37,034 bases of DNA, taken from assembly GCA_046155605.1 (NCBI GenBank), contig JBJXFQ010000078.1, positions 1 through 37,034 of the forward strand, in the 5' to 3' direction. The notes under the pieces were generated by a model. The model searched no databases. It saw only the letters and a list, made by a program, of their open reading frames with translations, and was not told the origin of the DNA. Position 1 is the stretch's first letter, and every line of letters begins with the position of its first letter. This document shows, piece after piece, positions 23,858 through 32,877 of the stretch. This DNA comes from JAEUIZ01 sp046155605. GTDB lineage: Bacteria; Planctomycetota; Phycisphaerae; Phycisphaerales; UBA1924. The position numbers and the translations under genes were made by a program.

Positions 23858-24994
23858 TCACTCGTCGTTGGTCGGGCCGACGGCGATCATCCAGAGTTTG
23901 AAGAAGTTCATGACCTGCTGCTTGGTCAGTTTGTTGGCGTTGAGCGCGAAGGTGACCTTGCTGCTGCTGGGGAGGTCGCCCGAGCCCATCGAGTCAACAT
24001 ACGTCACGCGGCCCGCGAGGCAGGGGATCGAGTTGTCCACCGCAAAGAAGGCTTCCTCGTCGCTCATCTTCTCGAAGGCCGAAGCCTCGGAGCCGGCGGT
24101 CTTGTTCTTGGCCTCATTGAAGCGAAGGTTGAACTCGTAGAAGCCCTTGCCGTTGGCCTTGCGGTCGGCGTCCTCGACCCACTTGATGGAGCCGGTGACA
24201 ACGTCCTCGATGTCCTTGCCATCGAGGTTGTAGGTGAAGCGAATGCCGTCGGTGAACCAGTTGCCGGTCTCGTAGTCGTAATCGAGGCGGCCGCTGACGG
24301 TGGTGCGCGGGTACGACTCGACCGGCCCCTTGGCGAGGATGATGTTCTCGAAGCGCATCGGGTCGGACTTCAAGACCTTGATCTCGACGGTCTTGGAACC
24401 GACGACGCGCTTGAAGGTGTAGGCGGCGAGGCCTTCCTTCTTCTCAGCCTTGCCGATGAGGCGGCCGCCGAAGTTATCAACGAAGGCGGAGGCCTTGCCC
24501 ATCTGATCGACGCTCATTCGGAGGGGGCTCTCCTTGGCCTTGCCGCCGGCGAGGTCGTAGGCACCGCTTGCGGTGTCGATGGGAACGGTGCCGACCCACT
24601 TGCCGACGGTTTTCTTCTGCTTGAGATCCTTGGGATTGAAGAGGGAGAGGTCGATGCTGTAGGTGAGGAGGGCGTCCTGCTTGCGACGGCCGAGGTTCTT
24701 GGTGAAGAGGTTGGGCTGCCGCGAAACCGTGCCCGAGAACTCGGTCGTCTTGGCGACGCTGAGGGTGAACTTGTAGGTGTCCTTGGCACCGATGGCAGCG
24801 GAGCCGGCCTTGAGGTCGCCTGAGGTGTCGAGGTTGGTGCGGGTGCCGAAGTCGATATCCATGACGCCTGCGATGACGCCGTCTTCGGTGATCGTCTCGG
24901 GTGTCGTCTGGGCCAGCGTCGGCGCGACGAAGGCGTTGGCCGCCATGAACATCCCCGCCATCACGGGCATTCCGATCGAACGTGTCCAGCGCAT
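23858..24994 (-). CDS. Secreted protein of unknown function, beta-rich
   Basis: The 378-residue product starts at ATG 24994, set by AAGGAGG at 25003-25009. The signal peptide reads MRWTRSIGMPVMAGMFMAANAFVAPTLAQ, cleaved likely after LAQ. The mature protein is beta-strand-rich (DTYKFTLSVAKTTEFSGTVSRQPNLF; ALLTYSIDLSLFNPKDLKQKKTVGKWVGTVPID; TTVSGRLDYDYETGNWFTDGIRFTYNLDGKDIEDVVTGSIKWVED), with repeated 'G.I.W' and 'F.L' strands reminiscent of a lipocalin-like or jelly-roll fold. No family recognised. Lysine-rich, unlike the Arg-rich neighbours. Periplasmic or extracellular. Confidence 0.8.
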   Translation of the reverse strand: MRWTRSIGMPVMAGMFMAANAFVAPTLAQTTPETITEDGVIAGVMDIDFGTRTNLDTSGDLKAGSAAIGAKDTYKFTLSVAKTTEFSGTVSRQPNLFTKNLGRRKQDALLTYSIDLSLFNPKDLKQKKTVGKWVGTVPIDTASGAYDLAGGKAKESPLRMSVDQMGKASAFVDNFGGRLIGKAEKKEGLAAYTFKRVVGSKTVEIKVLKSDPMRFENIILAKGPVESYPRTTVSGRLDYDYETGNWFTDGIRFTYNLDGKDIEDVVTGSIKWVEDADRKANGKGFYEFNLRFNEAKNKTAGSEASAFEKMSDEEAFFAVDNSIPCLAGRVTYVDSMGSGDLPSSSKVTFALNANKLTKQQVMNFFKLWMIAVGPTNDE

Positions 24995-25095
24995 ATCACG
25001 GTCCTCCTTGAGAAGCCGCCGCGGCTCGCGGCAGTGGGGAAAGCATATGCGCGGTTGGCTCGGGATCGGCGATCCGCGGGCGTCCGGGCGGCGGA

Positions 25096-25869
25096 ATGAG
25101 CGCCGGCCTACCTTCACCTCGCATGTTGCGTCGCGTCGATCCAGAGTTCATCGATGACCCTCGTGCCTCGCCGGGCCAACTCCGGCAGGCGATGTTCGGG
25201 ATGCGTGTGGTCAACCGCACGATGGGAGGCATCTCGTCACTGCTGCGGCACCTGGAACGGTGGTCGACGAGGTGGCCCGCTGATCGCCCGGTCACGCTGC
25301 TGGATATCGGCACGGGCCTGGCGGACATCCCCAAGGCCGCGGCGACGTGGGCACGGGGGCGGGGGCTCGATCTCCGCATCACGGCGGTGGACGCGAACGA
25401 TCGGGTGCTGGCGGCGGCGCGGCGTCATGTCGCGGGCGACCCGGCGATCACGATCCTGCACGCCGACGCCTTCACGCTCGAGGAGCGCTTCGGGCCGCGG
25501 AACTTTGACTACGTTCACGCGGGCATGTTCCTGCATCACTTTGACGAGGCGGGCGTCGTGCGGCTGCTGCAAAGCATCGATCGACTGGCGGCAGCGGGGA
25601 TCGTGTGGAACGACCTGATGCGGACGTGGCGTGGGTATGTGCCGACGTTGCTGGTGACGCTCCCGTGCCCGAAGGCACTGCGACACGACGCGCGGGCAAG
25701 CATCCGGGCCGGATTTGTCGAGGACGAGGTTCGCAATCTGGCGAGTCGGGCGGGAATCGGTTACGCCGAGTATCGGGAGCAGTTTTTCTTTCAGCGGTTC
25801 ACCCTCGCGGGCGAGCGTGAGGGAGCGTGGGCCGAGAGCGCGGCCCCGGTTTCATCGGTCGAGCGATGA
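25096..25869 (+). CDS. Class I SAM-dependent methyltransferase
   Basis: The 257-residue protein has SAM-binding motif I VTLLDIGTGLADIPK (residues 66-80), motif II ITAVDANDRVLAAARR, then ITILHADAFTLEERFGPRNFDYVHAGMFLHHFDE, the methyltransferase_12/25 layout. The helical MRTWRGYVPTLL and a hydrophobic segment (LLVTLPCPKALR) suggest a lipid, quinone or polyketide-like substrate, as in many bacterial 'methyltransferase domain' proteins, but the substrate is unknown. It is translationally coupled to the following GT2 gene (ATGA at 25866-25869). ATG 25096 lies 101 nt from the divergent secreted-protein gene. Confidence 0.88.
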   Translation: MSAGLPSPRMLRRVDPEFIDDPRASPGQLRQAMFGMRVVNRTMGGISSLLRHLERWSTRWPADRPVTLLDIGTGLADIPKAAATWARGRGLDLRITAVDANDRVLAAARRHVAGDPAITILHADAFTLEERFGPRNFDYVHAGMFLHHFDEAGVVRLLQSIDRLAAAGIVWNDLMRTWRGYVPTLLVTLPCPKALRHDARASIRAGFVEDEVRNLASRAGIGYAEYREQFFFQRFTLAGEREGAWAESAAPVSSVER

Positions 25870-27179
25870 CGCACGCAGCACGCAACAACTCGACGGCGAT
25901 TGCTGAGCGTGGCACGGGCGCGGCAGAAGTGACCGCGGCACCGGCTGAGTTCCGCGCTTGCATCGTGGCACCGACGTTCAACAACGCGAGGACACTGCGA
26001 GACGTGCTCGACCGCGCGATGGCGCTGGGGGTTCCCATCATCGCCGTCAACGACGGCTCGACCGATGGCACGGCTCAGATCCTCGAGGGGTGGCGCGCGG
26101 CAGGCCCGGATCGCCATGTATTGACACACGCGATCAATCGCGGAAAGGGCGCAGCGCTTCGGACGGGCTTTGACGAGGCGCGGGCACGGGGGCTGACGCA
26201 CGCGGCAACGCTCGACACGGACGGGCAACTTGACGCGGAGTGGCTGGTGCCGCTGCTCGACGCCGCGCGCGCCGACCCGCGGGCGCTGGTGCTCGGCGCG
26301 CGTGACGAGAAGACGCCCGGGTACCCGGCGAAGAGCCTGGCGGGTCGTCGATTCTCGAACCTGGCGATCCGGATCGAATCGGGCGCGCGGATCATCGACA
26401 GCCAGTGCGGGCTGCGGGTCTATCCGCTGGGGCTCCTGGCGAGGGTGCCTTGTCGCGCGGGGCGATTCGGGTTTGAGGCGGAGATCATCACGCGAGCGGC
26501 GTGGGCGGGTTGCCCGATCGTTCAAGTGCCGGTGCCATGCCGTTATTTGCCCGAGAGCGAGCGAGTGAGCCACTATCGACCGGTGGTGGACGGGATTCGC
26601 GGGACGCGGGTGCATCTACGACTGCTGGCGCGTCGGCTGGTGCCGATCCCGCATCCGCGCTGGCCGGCGATTCGACCCGCCGGGTCGATGTGGCACCAGT
26701 TTCGGCGGTGGATCAGCCCTGTGACGGCATGGAACGAACTGCGTGCCGAGCCGGAGGCGCGCGGGGCGTATGCGGTGGCGATCGGTGTGGGCGCGTTCAT
26801 CGCGAACATGCCGATCTATCCGTTCCAGACCGCGGCATGTTTCTATGTGGCGAGCCGGTGGAAACTGCACCCGCTGGCGGTGGTGGCGGGGTCGCAGATC
26901 TCGAATCCGCCGCTGAGCGCGGGGCTGATCGCGGCGGGGATCACGGTGGGGCACCTGATCCTGAACGGGAGTTGGTATCCGATGGCGGAGTTGGACCTTA
27001 CGCGCGCGGGGCTGGCGGCGGCGCTGCCGAAGATCCTGGTGGATTGGGTCGTGGGGTCCGTCGTGGTAGGCGCGGCGTGCGCGGTGGTGATGTATCTGCT
27101 CGCGTCGCTGGCGCTGCGGGCGATACCGAGAAAGACGAACCTGACCACTGGCGACGGCACGGACCACATGGAGCGTTAG
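25866..27179 (+). CDS. Glycosyltransferase family 2 fused to DUF2062
   Basis: The 437-residue protein is a fusion. Residues about 30-255 form a GT-A glycosyltransferase of the dolichyl-phosphate mannosyltransferase type (ACIVAPTFNNARTLRDVLDRA; IIAVNDGSTDGTAQIL; DxD motif at LDTDG, residues 117-119; SQCGLRVYPL; RFGFEAEIITRAAWAG). Residues about 270-420 form a DUF2062 membrane domain (EARGAYAVAIGVGAFIANMPIYPFQTAACFYVASRWKLHPLAVVAGSQISNPPL). It probably transfers a sugar onto a polyprenyl or other lipid at the membrane. ATG 25866 overlaps the methyltransferase stop. Its stop codon overlaps that of the convergent gene at 27176. Confidence 0.9.
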   Translation: MTHAARNNSTAIAERGTGAAEVTAAPAEFRACIVAPTFNNARTLRDVLDRAMALGVPIIAVNDGSTDGTAQILEGWRAAGPDRHVLTHAINRGKGAALRTGFDEARARGLTHAATLDTDGQLDAEWLVPLLDAARADPRALVLGARDEKTPGYPAKSLAGRRFSNLAIRIESGARIIDSQCGLRVYPLGLLARVPCRAGRFGFEAEIITRAAWAGCPIVQVPVPCRYLPESERVSHYRPVVDGIRGTRVHLRLLARRLVPIPHPRWPAIRPAGSMWHQFRRWISPVTAWNELRAEPEARGAYAVAIGVGAFIANMPIYPFQTAACFYVASRWKLHPLAVVAGSQISNPPLSAGLIAAGITVGHLILNGSWYPMAELDLTRAGLAAALPKILVDWVVGSVVVGAACAVVMYLLASLALRAIPRKTNLTTGDGTDHMER

Positions 27180-27727
27180 CGGCGCGCCGTGCCGTGGCCC
27201 GCTTCAACACTCCATCCCCGACTGGCAGGCAGAAGCCCGACGAGCAGGCAGACCGCGCCGGCGGCGATCAACCACGGCCGTGCGGATTCGGAGGTGGTCC
27301 AGCGCTGCAGGATGGAATCCACACGGCGACGCTCGGGCAGTTTGAGCGCGGGCGGCTCGAGGCCGGCGAAGACGGTCGCGCCGCGCGCCGCGTCGACGGG
27401 CTCGAGCACGAGCGAGCGGTTGTCGGGGATCTGGTGCAACTGGGCCGCGGCGAGCGCGACGACAAGCGCGGGGTCTTCGCGTTCGACGGACTCGGCATAC
27501 TGCTCGTAACGCTCCAGCCGCGCCAGCCGATGCTCCTCGAGCGCCATCGCGCGGTCGCGCTCGTGGCGGACCTGCGCCAACTGGTCCATCGCGGGGATCA
27601 CGACGGTGGCGGCGAGCAGTGCGAGTCCGGCGAGGAGATAGAGCCAGCCGGGATCGAAATATGCGATCGGGGCGCGAGAGACAGCGCGGCGGCGAGACGA
27701 TGCCGCATTCGCTGATTCCGCGTTCAT
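27176..27727 (-). CDS. Small membrane protein, two TM helices, unknown function
   Basis: The 183-residue protein has a first transmembrane helix around residues 25-48 (GWLYLLAGLALLAATVVIPAMD), a helical, charged middle (QVRHERDRAMALEEHRLARLERYEQYAESVERED), likely coiled-coil, and a second helix near the C-terminus (PWLIAAGAVCLLVGLLPA). DPALVVALAAAQLHQIPDNRSLVLEP lies between. Its ATG (27727) overlaps the stop of the upstream M14-like gene as ATGA, so the two are co-translated. Unrecognised; the arrangement suggests a partner of the peptidase-like protein in the envelope. Confidence 0.72.
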   Translation of the reverse strand: MNAESANAASSRRRAVSRAPIAYFDPGWLYLLAGLALLAATVVIPAMDQLAQVRHERDRAMALEEHRLARLERYEQYAESVEREDPALVVALAAAQLHQIPDNRSLVLEPVDAARGATVFAGLEPPALKLPERRRVDSILQRWTTSESARPWLIAAGAVCLLVGLLPASRGWSVEAGHGTARR

Positions 27728-28629
27728 TTCGCCGCGCCCTTGGCCCCGGGCGGCTTGGCGGCGGCCTTCGCGGGCTTGGCGGTTGCCCCCGGCTTCGTCG
27801 TCGCCGCGGTCTTGGCGGCGGCTTCGGTCAGGCCGTGCAGTCCCTCGGCGAGCGCCTTGGCATTCGTCATGGCGTCGCGTTCGCGGCCGAGTTCGATCGC
27901 GAGGACGGCCTTGCCCATGTCGCGGCCCGCGAGCGATTCGAGCGACCCGGGGACGGGCTCGCTGGGATCGGGCTGGAAGCGCCACTTGGGGTCGACTCGC
28001 CGGGCGGCACTCGCGAACTCGAGCGCCCATCGCCGCACCGGCCCTTGGAACCGCACGACCGGCCCGACGACGGACGACCCGAGGACAACGACGACATCCG
28101 GCTTGAACGCGAGCATGTCTTTGTGGACCGTCGCCGTTTCCAGTTCGCTCGAGGCGCGGCGGCCATTCTTGTCGCGGGCGAAAAAGTCCTTGGTGGGCCA
28201 GTTGCGATCGAGGTCGACGCCGCGAGTGTTGGTGCGCGCTCCGGTGGCGGAGCCGTCGGGGTTCATATCTCGGATGACGCGGATCGTCGCGCCGGCGAGC
28301 CACTTCTGGGCTTCGAGCGCCTCGGGGAGGAGCGCCGCGGCCTCGCGGGCTTCGGGCTCATCGCCGTGGATGCTGCCGATGACGTAGACGCGGCGAGTGC
28401 CGTTGCCGACCGTCATGGCCTGGATGGCCTTGCCGCGAACCGAAGACCCGATTCGTTCCCACGCCCGCGGCAGCGCCTCTGGCGCAAGCGCGACGGGCTC
28501 GTGGGTCTGCGGTTCCTGGGCCTCCCAAGGCGGTGGGATGTCGGCGACGCGCTCGACGGGCGAACACGCCCACCCGACGAATATCATCGCCCCCATCGCC
28601 GACACCGGGATGAACCAATTCGGTCTCAT
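27724..28629 (-). CDS. M14-type zinc carboxypeptidase-like protein (possible pseudoenzyme)
   Basis: The 301-residue exported protein has a hydrophobic N-terminus (FIPVSAMGAMIFVGWACS), a possible atypical lipoprotein signal. It shows the M14 layout: GSIHGDEPE supplies zinc ligands H88 and E91, MNPDGSATGARTNTRGVDLDRNWP is the substrate-binding segment, and LAIELG supplies the general-base Glu246. MpaA-type murein peptide amidases are the nearest match by eye. The third zinc ligand, normally His in a 'xDxxxLH' strand, appears to be glycine (KPDVVVVLGSS, Gly184). It may bind peptides without cleaving them. ATG 28629 is preferred to the TTG one codon upstream. Ala/Lys-rich C-terminal tail. Confidence 0.78.
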   Translation of the reverse strand: MRPNWFIPVSAMGAMIFVGWACSPVERVADIPPPWEAQEPQTHEPVALAPEALPRAWERIGSSVRGKAIQAMTVGNGTRRVYVIGSIHGDEPEAREAAALLPEALEAQKWLAGATIRVIRDMNPDGSATGARTNTRGVDLDRNWPTKDFFARDKNGRRASSELETATVHKDMLAFKPDVVVVLGSSVVGPVVRFQGPVRRWALEFASAARRVDPKWRFQPDPSEPVPGSLESLAGRDMGKAVLAIELGRERDAMTNAKALAEGLHGLTEAAAKTAATTKPGATAKPAKAAAKPPGAKGAAK

Positions 28630-28883
28630 CAACCCATACTCATCGGAGTTTGAGCGGTGAATGGCGGAGAAAAACTGCTGGCGTCAGGCCACGCCACTGT
28701 TGGATTGGCCTTCGCGGCTTCAAGTCACTGTCCCTATGTCCCAACATCCTTCACTCCATCTTATCTGCCGCCTTCGTTCGCATTTCATTCGCATTCAAAG
28801 CGGCTCGCTTGGCCTGCCGATTGTTCCATAGCCTTTGTGTGGGGATCGCAGGGCCTTTATTGCCCGTCAACTCGGGGACGCTG

Positions 28884-29795
28884 ATGCCTTTCGACCGCCA
28901 ACCTGACAGGCGAACGCCACTCCATCGACTGATGACGGCGGCGCGTTCGGGCTTCCGTCGCTACCCGCGCGCGATCGTCGGCTCGTTCGCCGCGCCCGCC
29001 TCCCATAGGCCGACGCTGCTCGGGGCTCCGGACCTGTCGGCCCATGATCTCGCGGCGGTCTGGCTCGGGCATGGCGGGCTGTGGCTCAAACTCGCCGGGC
29101 TCAACATCGTCTGCGACCCGGTTTTCTCGCACCGCATCGGCGTTCGCGTCGGCTCGCGCACGATTGGGCTGCCGCGGCTGGCACCCCCACCGCTGCATGT
29201 CAATCAACTGCCGACGCCCGACCTGATCCTCATCACGCACGCACACTTTGACCACCTTGATCGGCCGACCCTCGCCGCACTCGCCGGCGAGCGGACTCAC
29301 GTCTTCACCGCGCGTCGCACGGCGCGACTGATCCCCCCAGGCTTCGCCAGCGTCACCGAACTCGACTGGGAACGCACAGTCAAGTTCGCCGATTGCTCGA
29401 TTACAGCGTTGCGAGCCGAACACTGGGGCGCGCGGACGGCGCTCGACCGTCGGCGGGGGTACAACGCGTACCTGCTCGGTGCGGGCCGCAACTCGGTTTT
29501 GCTGGGCGGGGACACGTCGTACACCGAAGCGTTCAAGGGCCTGGGCGCGCTCGATCTCGCGGCGCTGGGAATCGGGGCGTACGACTCATGGGCGGACGCG
29601 CACGCCACGCCGGAGGAGGTATGGGAGATGTTCCTGCAGTCGGGAGCGAGGAGCCTGATGCCGGTGCACCATTCGACGTTTGCGCTGGGCGATGAGCATC
29701 CAACCGAGCCAATGGAGCGACTGCTGGCGGCGGCGGGGCCGAGTGGTGATCGGGTGATCCGCGTCGCGCCGGGCGCGGTGTGGGCGGCGAAATGA
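28884..29795 (+). CDS. MBL-fold metallo-hydrolase (UlaG / NAPE-PLD-like)
   Basis: The 303-residue protein has the metallo-beta-lactamase zinc motif HxHxDH as H119-A-H121-F-D123-H124, then EHWGAR, VLLGGDTSYTEAF (further metal ligand region) and LMPVHHSTF, the set seen in COG2220/UlaG-type hydrolases such as N-acyl-phosphatidylethanolamine phospholipase D. The WLGHGGLWLKLAGLNIVCDPVFSHR start is diagnostic. The likely substrate is a phosphodiester or lactone, not determined. ATG 28884 is chosen (GGGG eight nt upstream) over the longer frame from 28650, whose translation is not protein-like. Cytoplasmic. Confidence 0.9.
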   Translation: MPFDRQPDRRTPLHRLMTAARSGFRRYPRAIVGSFAAPASHRPTLLGAPDLSAHDLAAVWLGHGGLWLKLAGLNIVCDPVFSHRIGVRVGSRTIGLPRLAPPPLHVNQLPTPDLILITHAHFDHLDRPTLAALAGERTHVFTARRTARLIPPGFASVTELDWERTVKFADCSITALRAEHWGARTALDRRRGYNAYLLGAGRNSVLLGGDTSYTEAFKGLGALDLAALGIGAYDSWADAHATPEEVWEMFLQSGARSLMPVHHSTFALGDEHPTEPMERLLAAAGPSGDRVIRVAPGAVWAAK

Positions 29796-29857
29796 GCATG
29801 GCGCAACCGCGGCAAGTTACTGAAGGTCGGAGCGGGCTTCGATGGCACGAAGCAGAG

Positions 29858-30295
29858 TTACTTCAATTCTGTCGTGACTTTCTGGATCGCTTCGCGAGAT
29901 GATTCCGCGATGCCGGCGCGCGACTTTCGCATCACCGACCGCCACATCCAGGGGATGGGGATGACAGTGATTGGGATGTACCACCACCACGTCGGGATCC
30001 AGCCCCATTCGCCGGGGATGAGTTGGTCCATGAAGTAGACGCCGGGCCAGATGGTGGCCGCGATGACGATGGCGAAGATGATCGGCAGTTTGCGGCGCAT
30101 GCGGGTTTCGAACAGGAGTTTGCCGTCGCGCAGGCGTGCCACGACATCGCCGTCGAACGGGGTACCGAAAGCGTCGACGGTGAAGAGGACGTCGCCCTTG
30201 CCGCGCGCGAACCCGGCAAGCCGGCCACGCTTCGATGCCGTCGACAATCGAACGACAATCTCGTCGGCGGTGAGGTTGGTCGGCAGGTCGTTCAC
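29858..30295 (-). CDS. Small membrane protein, unknown function
   Basis: The 145-residue product starts at GTG 30295. An N-terminal soluble part (TADEIVVRLSTASKRGRLAGFARGKGDVLFTVDAFGTPFDGDVVARL) precedes two closely spaced transmembrane helices (LPIIFAIVIAATIWPGVYFMDQLIP; WWWYIPITVIPIPWMW) and a basic tail. Proteins of this layout are seen in Planctomycetes, but I cannot name a family. It is convergent with the MBL hydrolase gene and divergent from the next plus-strand gene. Confidence 0.65.
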   Translation of the reverse strand: MNDLPTNLTADEIVVRLSTASKRGRLAGFARGKGDVLFTVDAFGTPFDGDVVARLRDGKLLFETRMRRKLPIIFAIVIAATIWPGVYFMDQLIPGEWGWIPTWWWYIPITVIPIPWMWRSVMRKSRAGIAESSREAIQKVTTELK

Positions 30296-30390
30296 GTCGT
30301 CAGATTATCGACCATTCGTGCGGCGAACCGCGTTCGGCGTCGGTTCGCCCGCTCGCTCTCGGCACGCCCCGTGCTGATAGCCTTCCTGAA

Positions 30391-30867
30391 GTGTCCGGCG
30401 TCGTTCGCACAACCCCGGTGTTGCGTCTGGTCATCGCGGATGATGTCCGCGAGGCCGGGACGTTGCCGCGCGACCACGGCGGGCCGGTCGCGGCGGTTCG
30501 CAGGGCGAACATGGAATCGGCGGGGATCTCGGCGCTCGACGCGCGGTGGGTGCTGGCGTCACGCGCATCACGGCTGGTCGAGGGTGGACGGGCCGCGATC
30601 TTGAGCCCCGAGAGCCGCGCACGGCTGCGGGGGCTGGCAACAGACCTGGGCCTGCGGCCGTTCGACGCGGGGCTGGTGATCGCGATCGTTCAGGACGCGG
30701 CGCGGGCTGGCGAAGACCCTCTCGGCCACCAAGCGGAATCGCGGCTTCGGCTGGTGCGACCGGCAGCGGGGCCGGCGCAGACGCCGATGCGGGCGGCGCG
30801 GCTCCTGGTGCTGTCGGCGGCGATCGGGGCGCTCGCGTTCTTCCTCGTCATTCGCTGGCTGGGCTAG
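30391..30867 (+). CDS. Hypothetical protein with C-terminal membrane anchor
   Basis: The 158-residue product starts at GTG 30391 (no clear Shine-Dalgarno; an alternative GTG nine codons in is possible). It has a soluble part (ARWVLASRASRLVEGGRAAILSPESRARLRGLATDLGLRPFDAGLVIAIVQDAARAG) and a single C-terminal transmembrane helix (LLVLSAAIGALAFFLVIRWLG), the layout of a tail-anchored protein. Its last 20 nt overlap the 3' end of the convergent alpha/beta hydrolase gene. No family recognised. Confidence 0.6.
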   Translation: MSGVVRTTPVLRLVIADDVREAGTLPRDHGGPVAAVRRANMESAGISALDARWVLASRASRLVEGGRAAILSPESRARLRGLATDLGLRPFDAGLVIAIVQDAARAGEDPLGHQAESRLRLVRPAAGPAQTPMRAARLLVLSAAIGALAFFLVIRWLG

Positions 30868-31948
30868 CGGCGGGATCGAGAAAGCGCAAGGCGAGACGCT
30901 CGAACTCGGCGTGGCGGCGCAGGTCGGTGATCCCGCCGTCGAAGTGCCCGTAGCGAGTCACGAACCGTCGCTTGAGCCCCGGATCAGTGCCGAGCGCGTT
31001 GAAGACGGCGGCCGCCGCGGGCGCGGGCACGGCATCGTCTCGCAACGCGAGTTTGCAGAGCACGGGGCACCGCACTCGCCGTGCCAGAACCGCTGCGTCG
31101 AAGGTGCGAAGGAGCGAGACGATCTCGTCCTCGCGTTGGCGATGGTCGGTGATGAAGCGTCGCACGAGGCCACCGATCCCGCCGGTGGGCTCGGGCCGCG
31201 CGAGGCGCCAGGACCAATCACCGAGGCTGGGCAGGCCAAGGACCATTCGCTCCGGGCTGGCCTCTCGCTCGCCGAGGGCCGCCGCCGCGAGGACGGCGAG
31301 CCCGCCGCCGAACGATTCACCCTTCAGGTAGACGGGTATCGAGGTTGCGCCGGTCGTTCCGGCGACAGCCATCGTCGAGCCGCCCGCGCCGTGCCGGGCG
31401 AGATGGTCGCGGAGGGTGCGGCAGGCGTTGGCCGCGTCCGCCACCGCGGCCGCCAGCACCCACGCGCATCCAAGCCCGTGCTCGGCGGCGGGTTCTTCAA
31501 GGCCGTCAAGGATCCACTCGCCTCCGCCGCCCGTTGAGGTGCGAGCGGCGAGCCGCGGAGTATCGACCTGCGACCCCGGATAGCCGCGCACACGAATGGC
31601 CAGCACGGCAAGCCCGCGCTCGACCAGTTCGCGCGCGTCGTCGATCGATTGCGCGATCGGCGGCACGCCCTCGTAGCCGTGCAGCAACACGACGCCCGCC
31701 AGCGGGCGCTTGGGCATCATCAGCCCGCAGCCGATGCGGACGCTGAGGGCTGACTCGAACTGGTGAGTGGCAGAGGGGTCGCTAGGGTCGGAATCGGCGG
31801 GCGAACGGGGGACGAGCCGCGGCGAGGACGTGAAAACGGCCGCCTGCCAGGCCTTCCAGACCGTCCCGTGCCGGGGCGACTTGGCTGCCTCTGCCACATG
31901 CGAGAGCGTCTCCACCTCGCTGAGGCCGAAATCCTCCGGCTCGATCAT
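30848..31948 (-). CDS. Alpha/beta hydrolase (acetyl xylan esterase-like)
   Basis: The 366-residue protein has a GxSxGG nucleophile elbow at residues 210-214 (LKGESFGGG, Ser212), an oxyanion-side LLHGYEG (88-94), an acidic pair Asp304/Asp305 (ALRDDAVP) and His335 (YGHFDGG), a full catalytic triad in the expected order. The layout MPKRPLAGVVLLHGYEGV ... LAIRVRGYPGSQVDTPRLA ... is that of the cephalosporin-C/acetyl-xylan deacetylase (AXE1) group. No signal peptide, so probably cytoplasmic. The substrate is unassigned. It is 111 nt downstream of the LivF-type gene, with the family E repeat between. Confidence 0.85.
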   Translation of the reverse strand: MIEPEDFGLSEVETLSHVAEAAKSPRHGTVWKAWQAAVFTSSPRLVPRSPADSDPSDPSATHQFESALSVRIGCGLMMPKRPLAGVVLLHGYEGVPPIAQSIDDARELVERGLAVLAIRVRGYPGSQVDTPRLAARTSTGGGGEWILDGLEEPAAEHGLGCAWVLAAAVADAANACRTLRDHLARHGAGGSTMAVAGTTGATSIPVYLKGESFGGGLAVLAAAALGEREASPERMVLGLPSLGDWSWRLARPEPTGGIGGLVRRFITDHRQREDEIVSLLRTFDAAVLARRVRCPVLCKLALRDDAVPAPAAAAVFNALGTDPGLKRRFVTRYGHFDGGITDLRRHAEFERLALRFLDPAASPASE

Positions 31949-32015
31949 GGGGAAGTCTACGGGCAGGCGAAAGGCCTCGCGCTGACCAGTCTCTTGGTAA
32001 GCCCGGTCACAGTTT

Positions 32016-32046
32016 CCTTCACTTCGTCCCTTCGAGCCTTCGTCCC
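32016..32046. repeat. Family E repeat: CTTCGTCCC twice, 16 nt apart
   Basis: CTTCGTCCC at 32022-32030 and 32038-32046, within a C/T-rich stretch, follows the stop of the LivF-type gene. The same 9-mer and period occur at 5078-5107. Confidence 0.5.
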
Positions 32047-32059
32047 ATGGTCCCCGCTT

Positions 32060-32767
<708 letters not shown>

Positions 32768-32877
32768 GGGAGACCTCCGGTTGCGATGGTAGTGCGGCCG
32801 GGCGGAGTTGCCGCGCGCTGGCGTGGCCATGTGCGTCCCGACCTGCTTTGCAACTCTTCCATTCCATATCCTCCATC

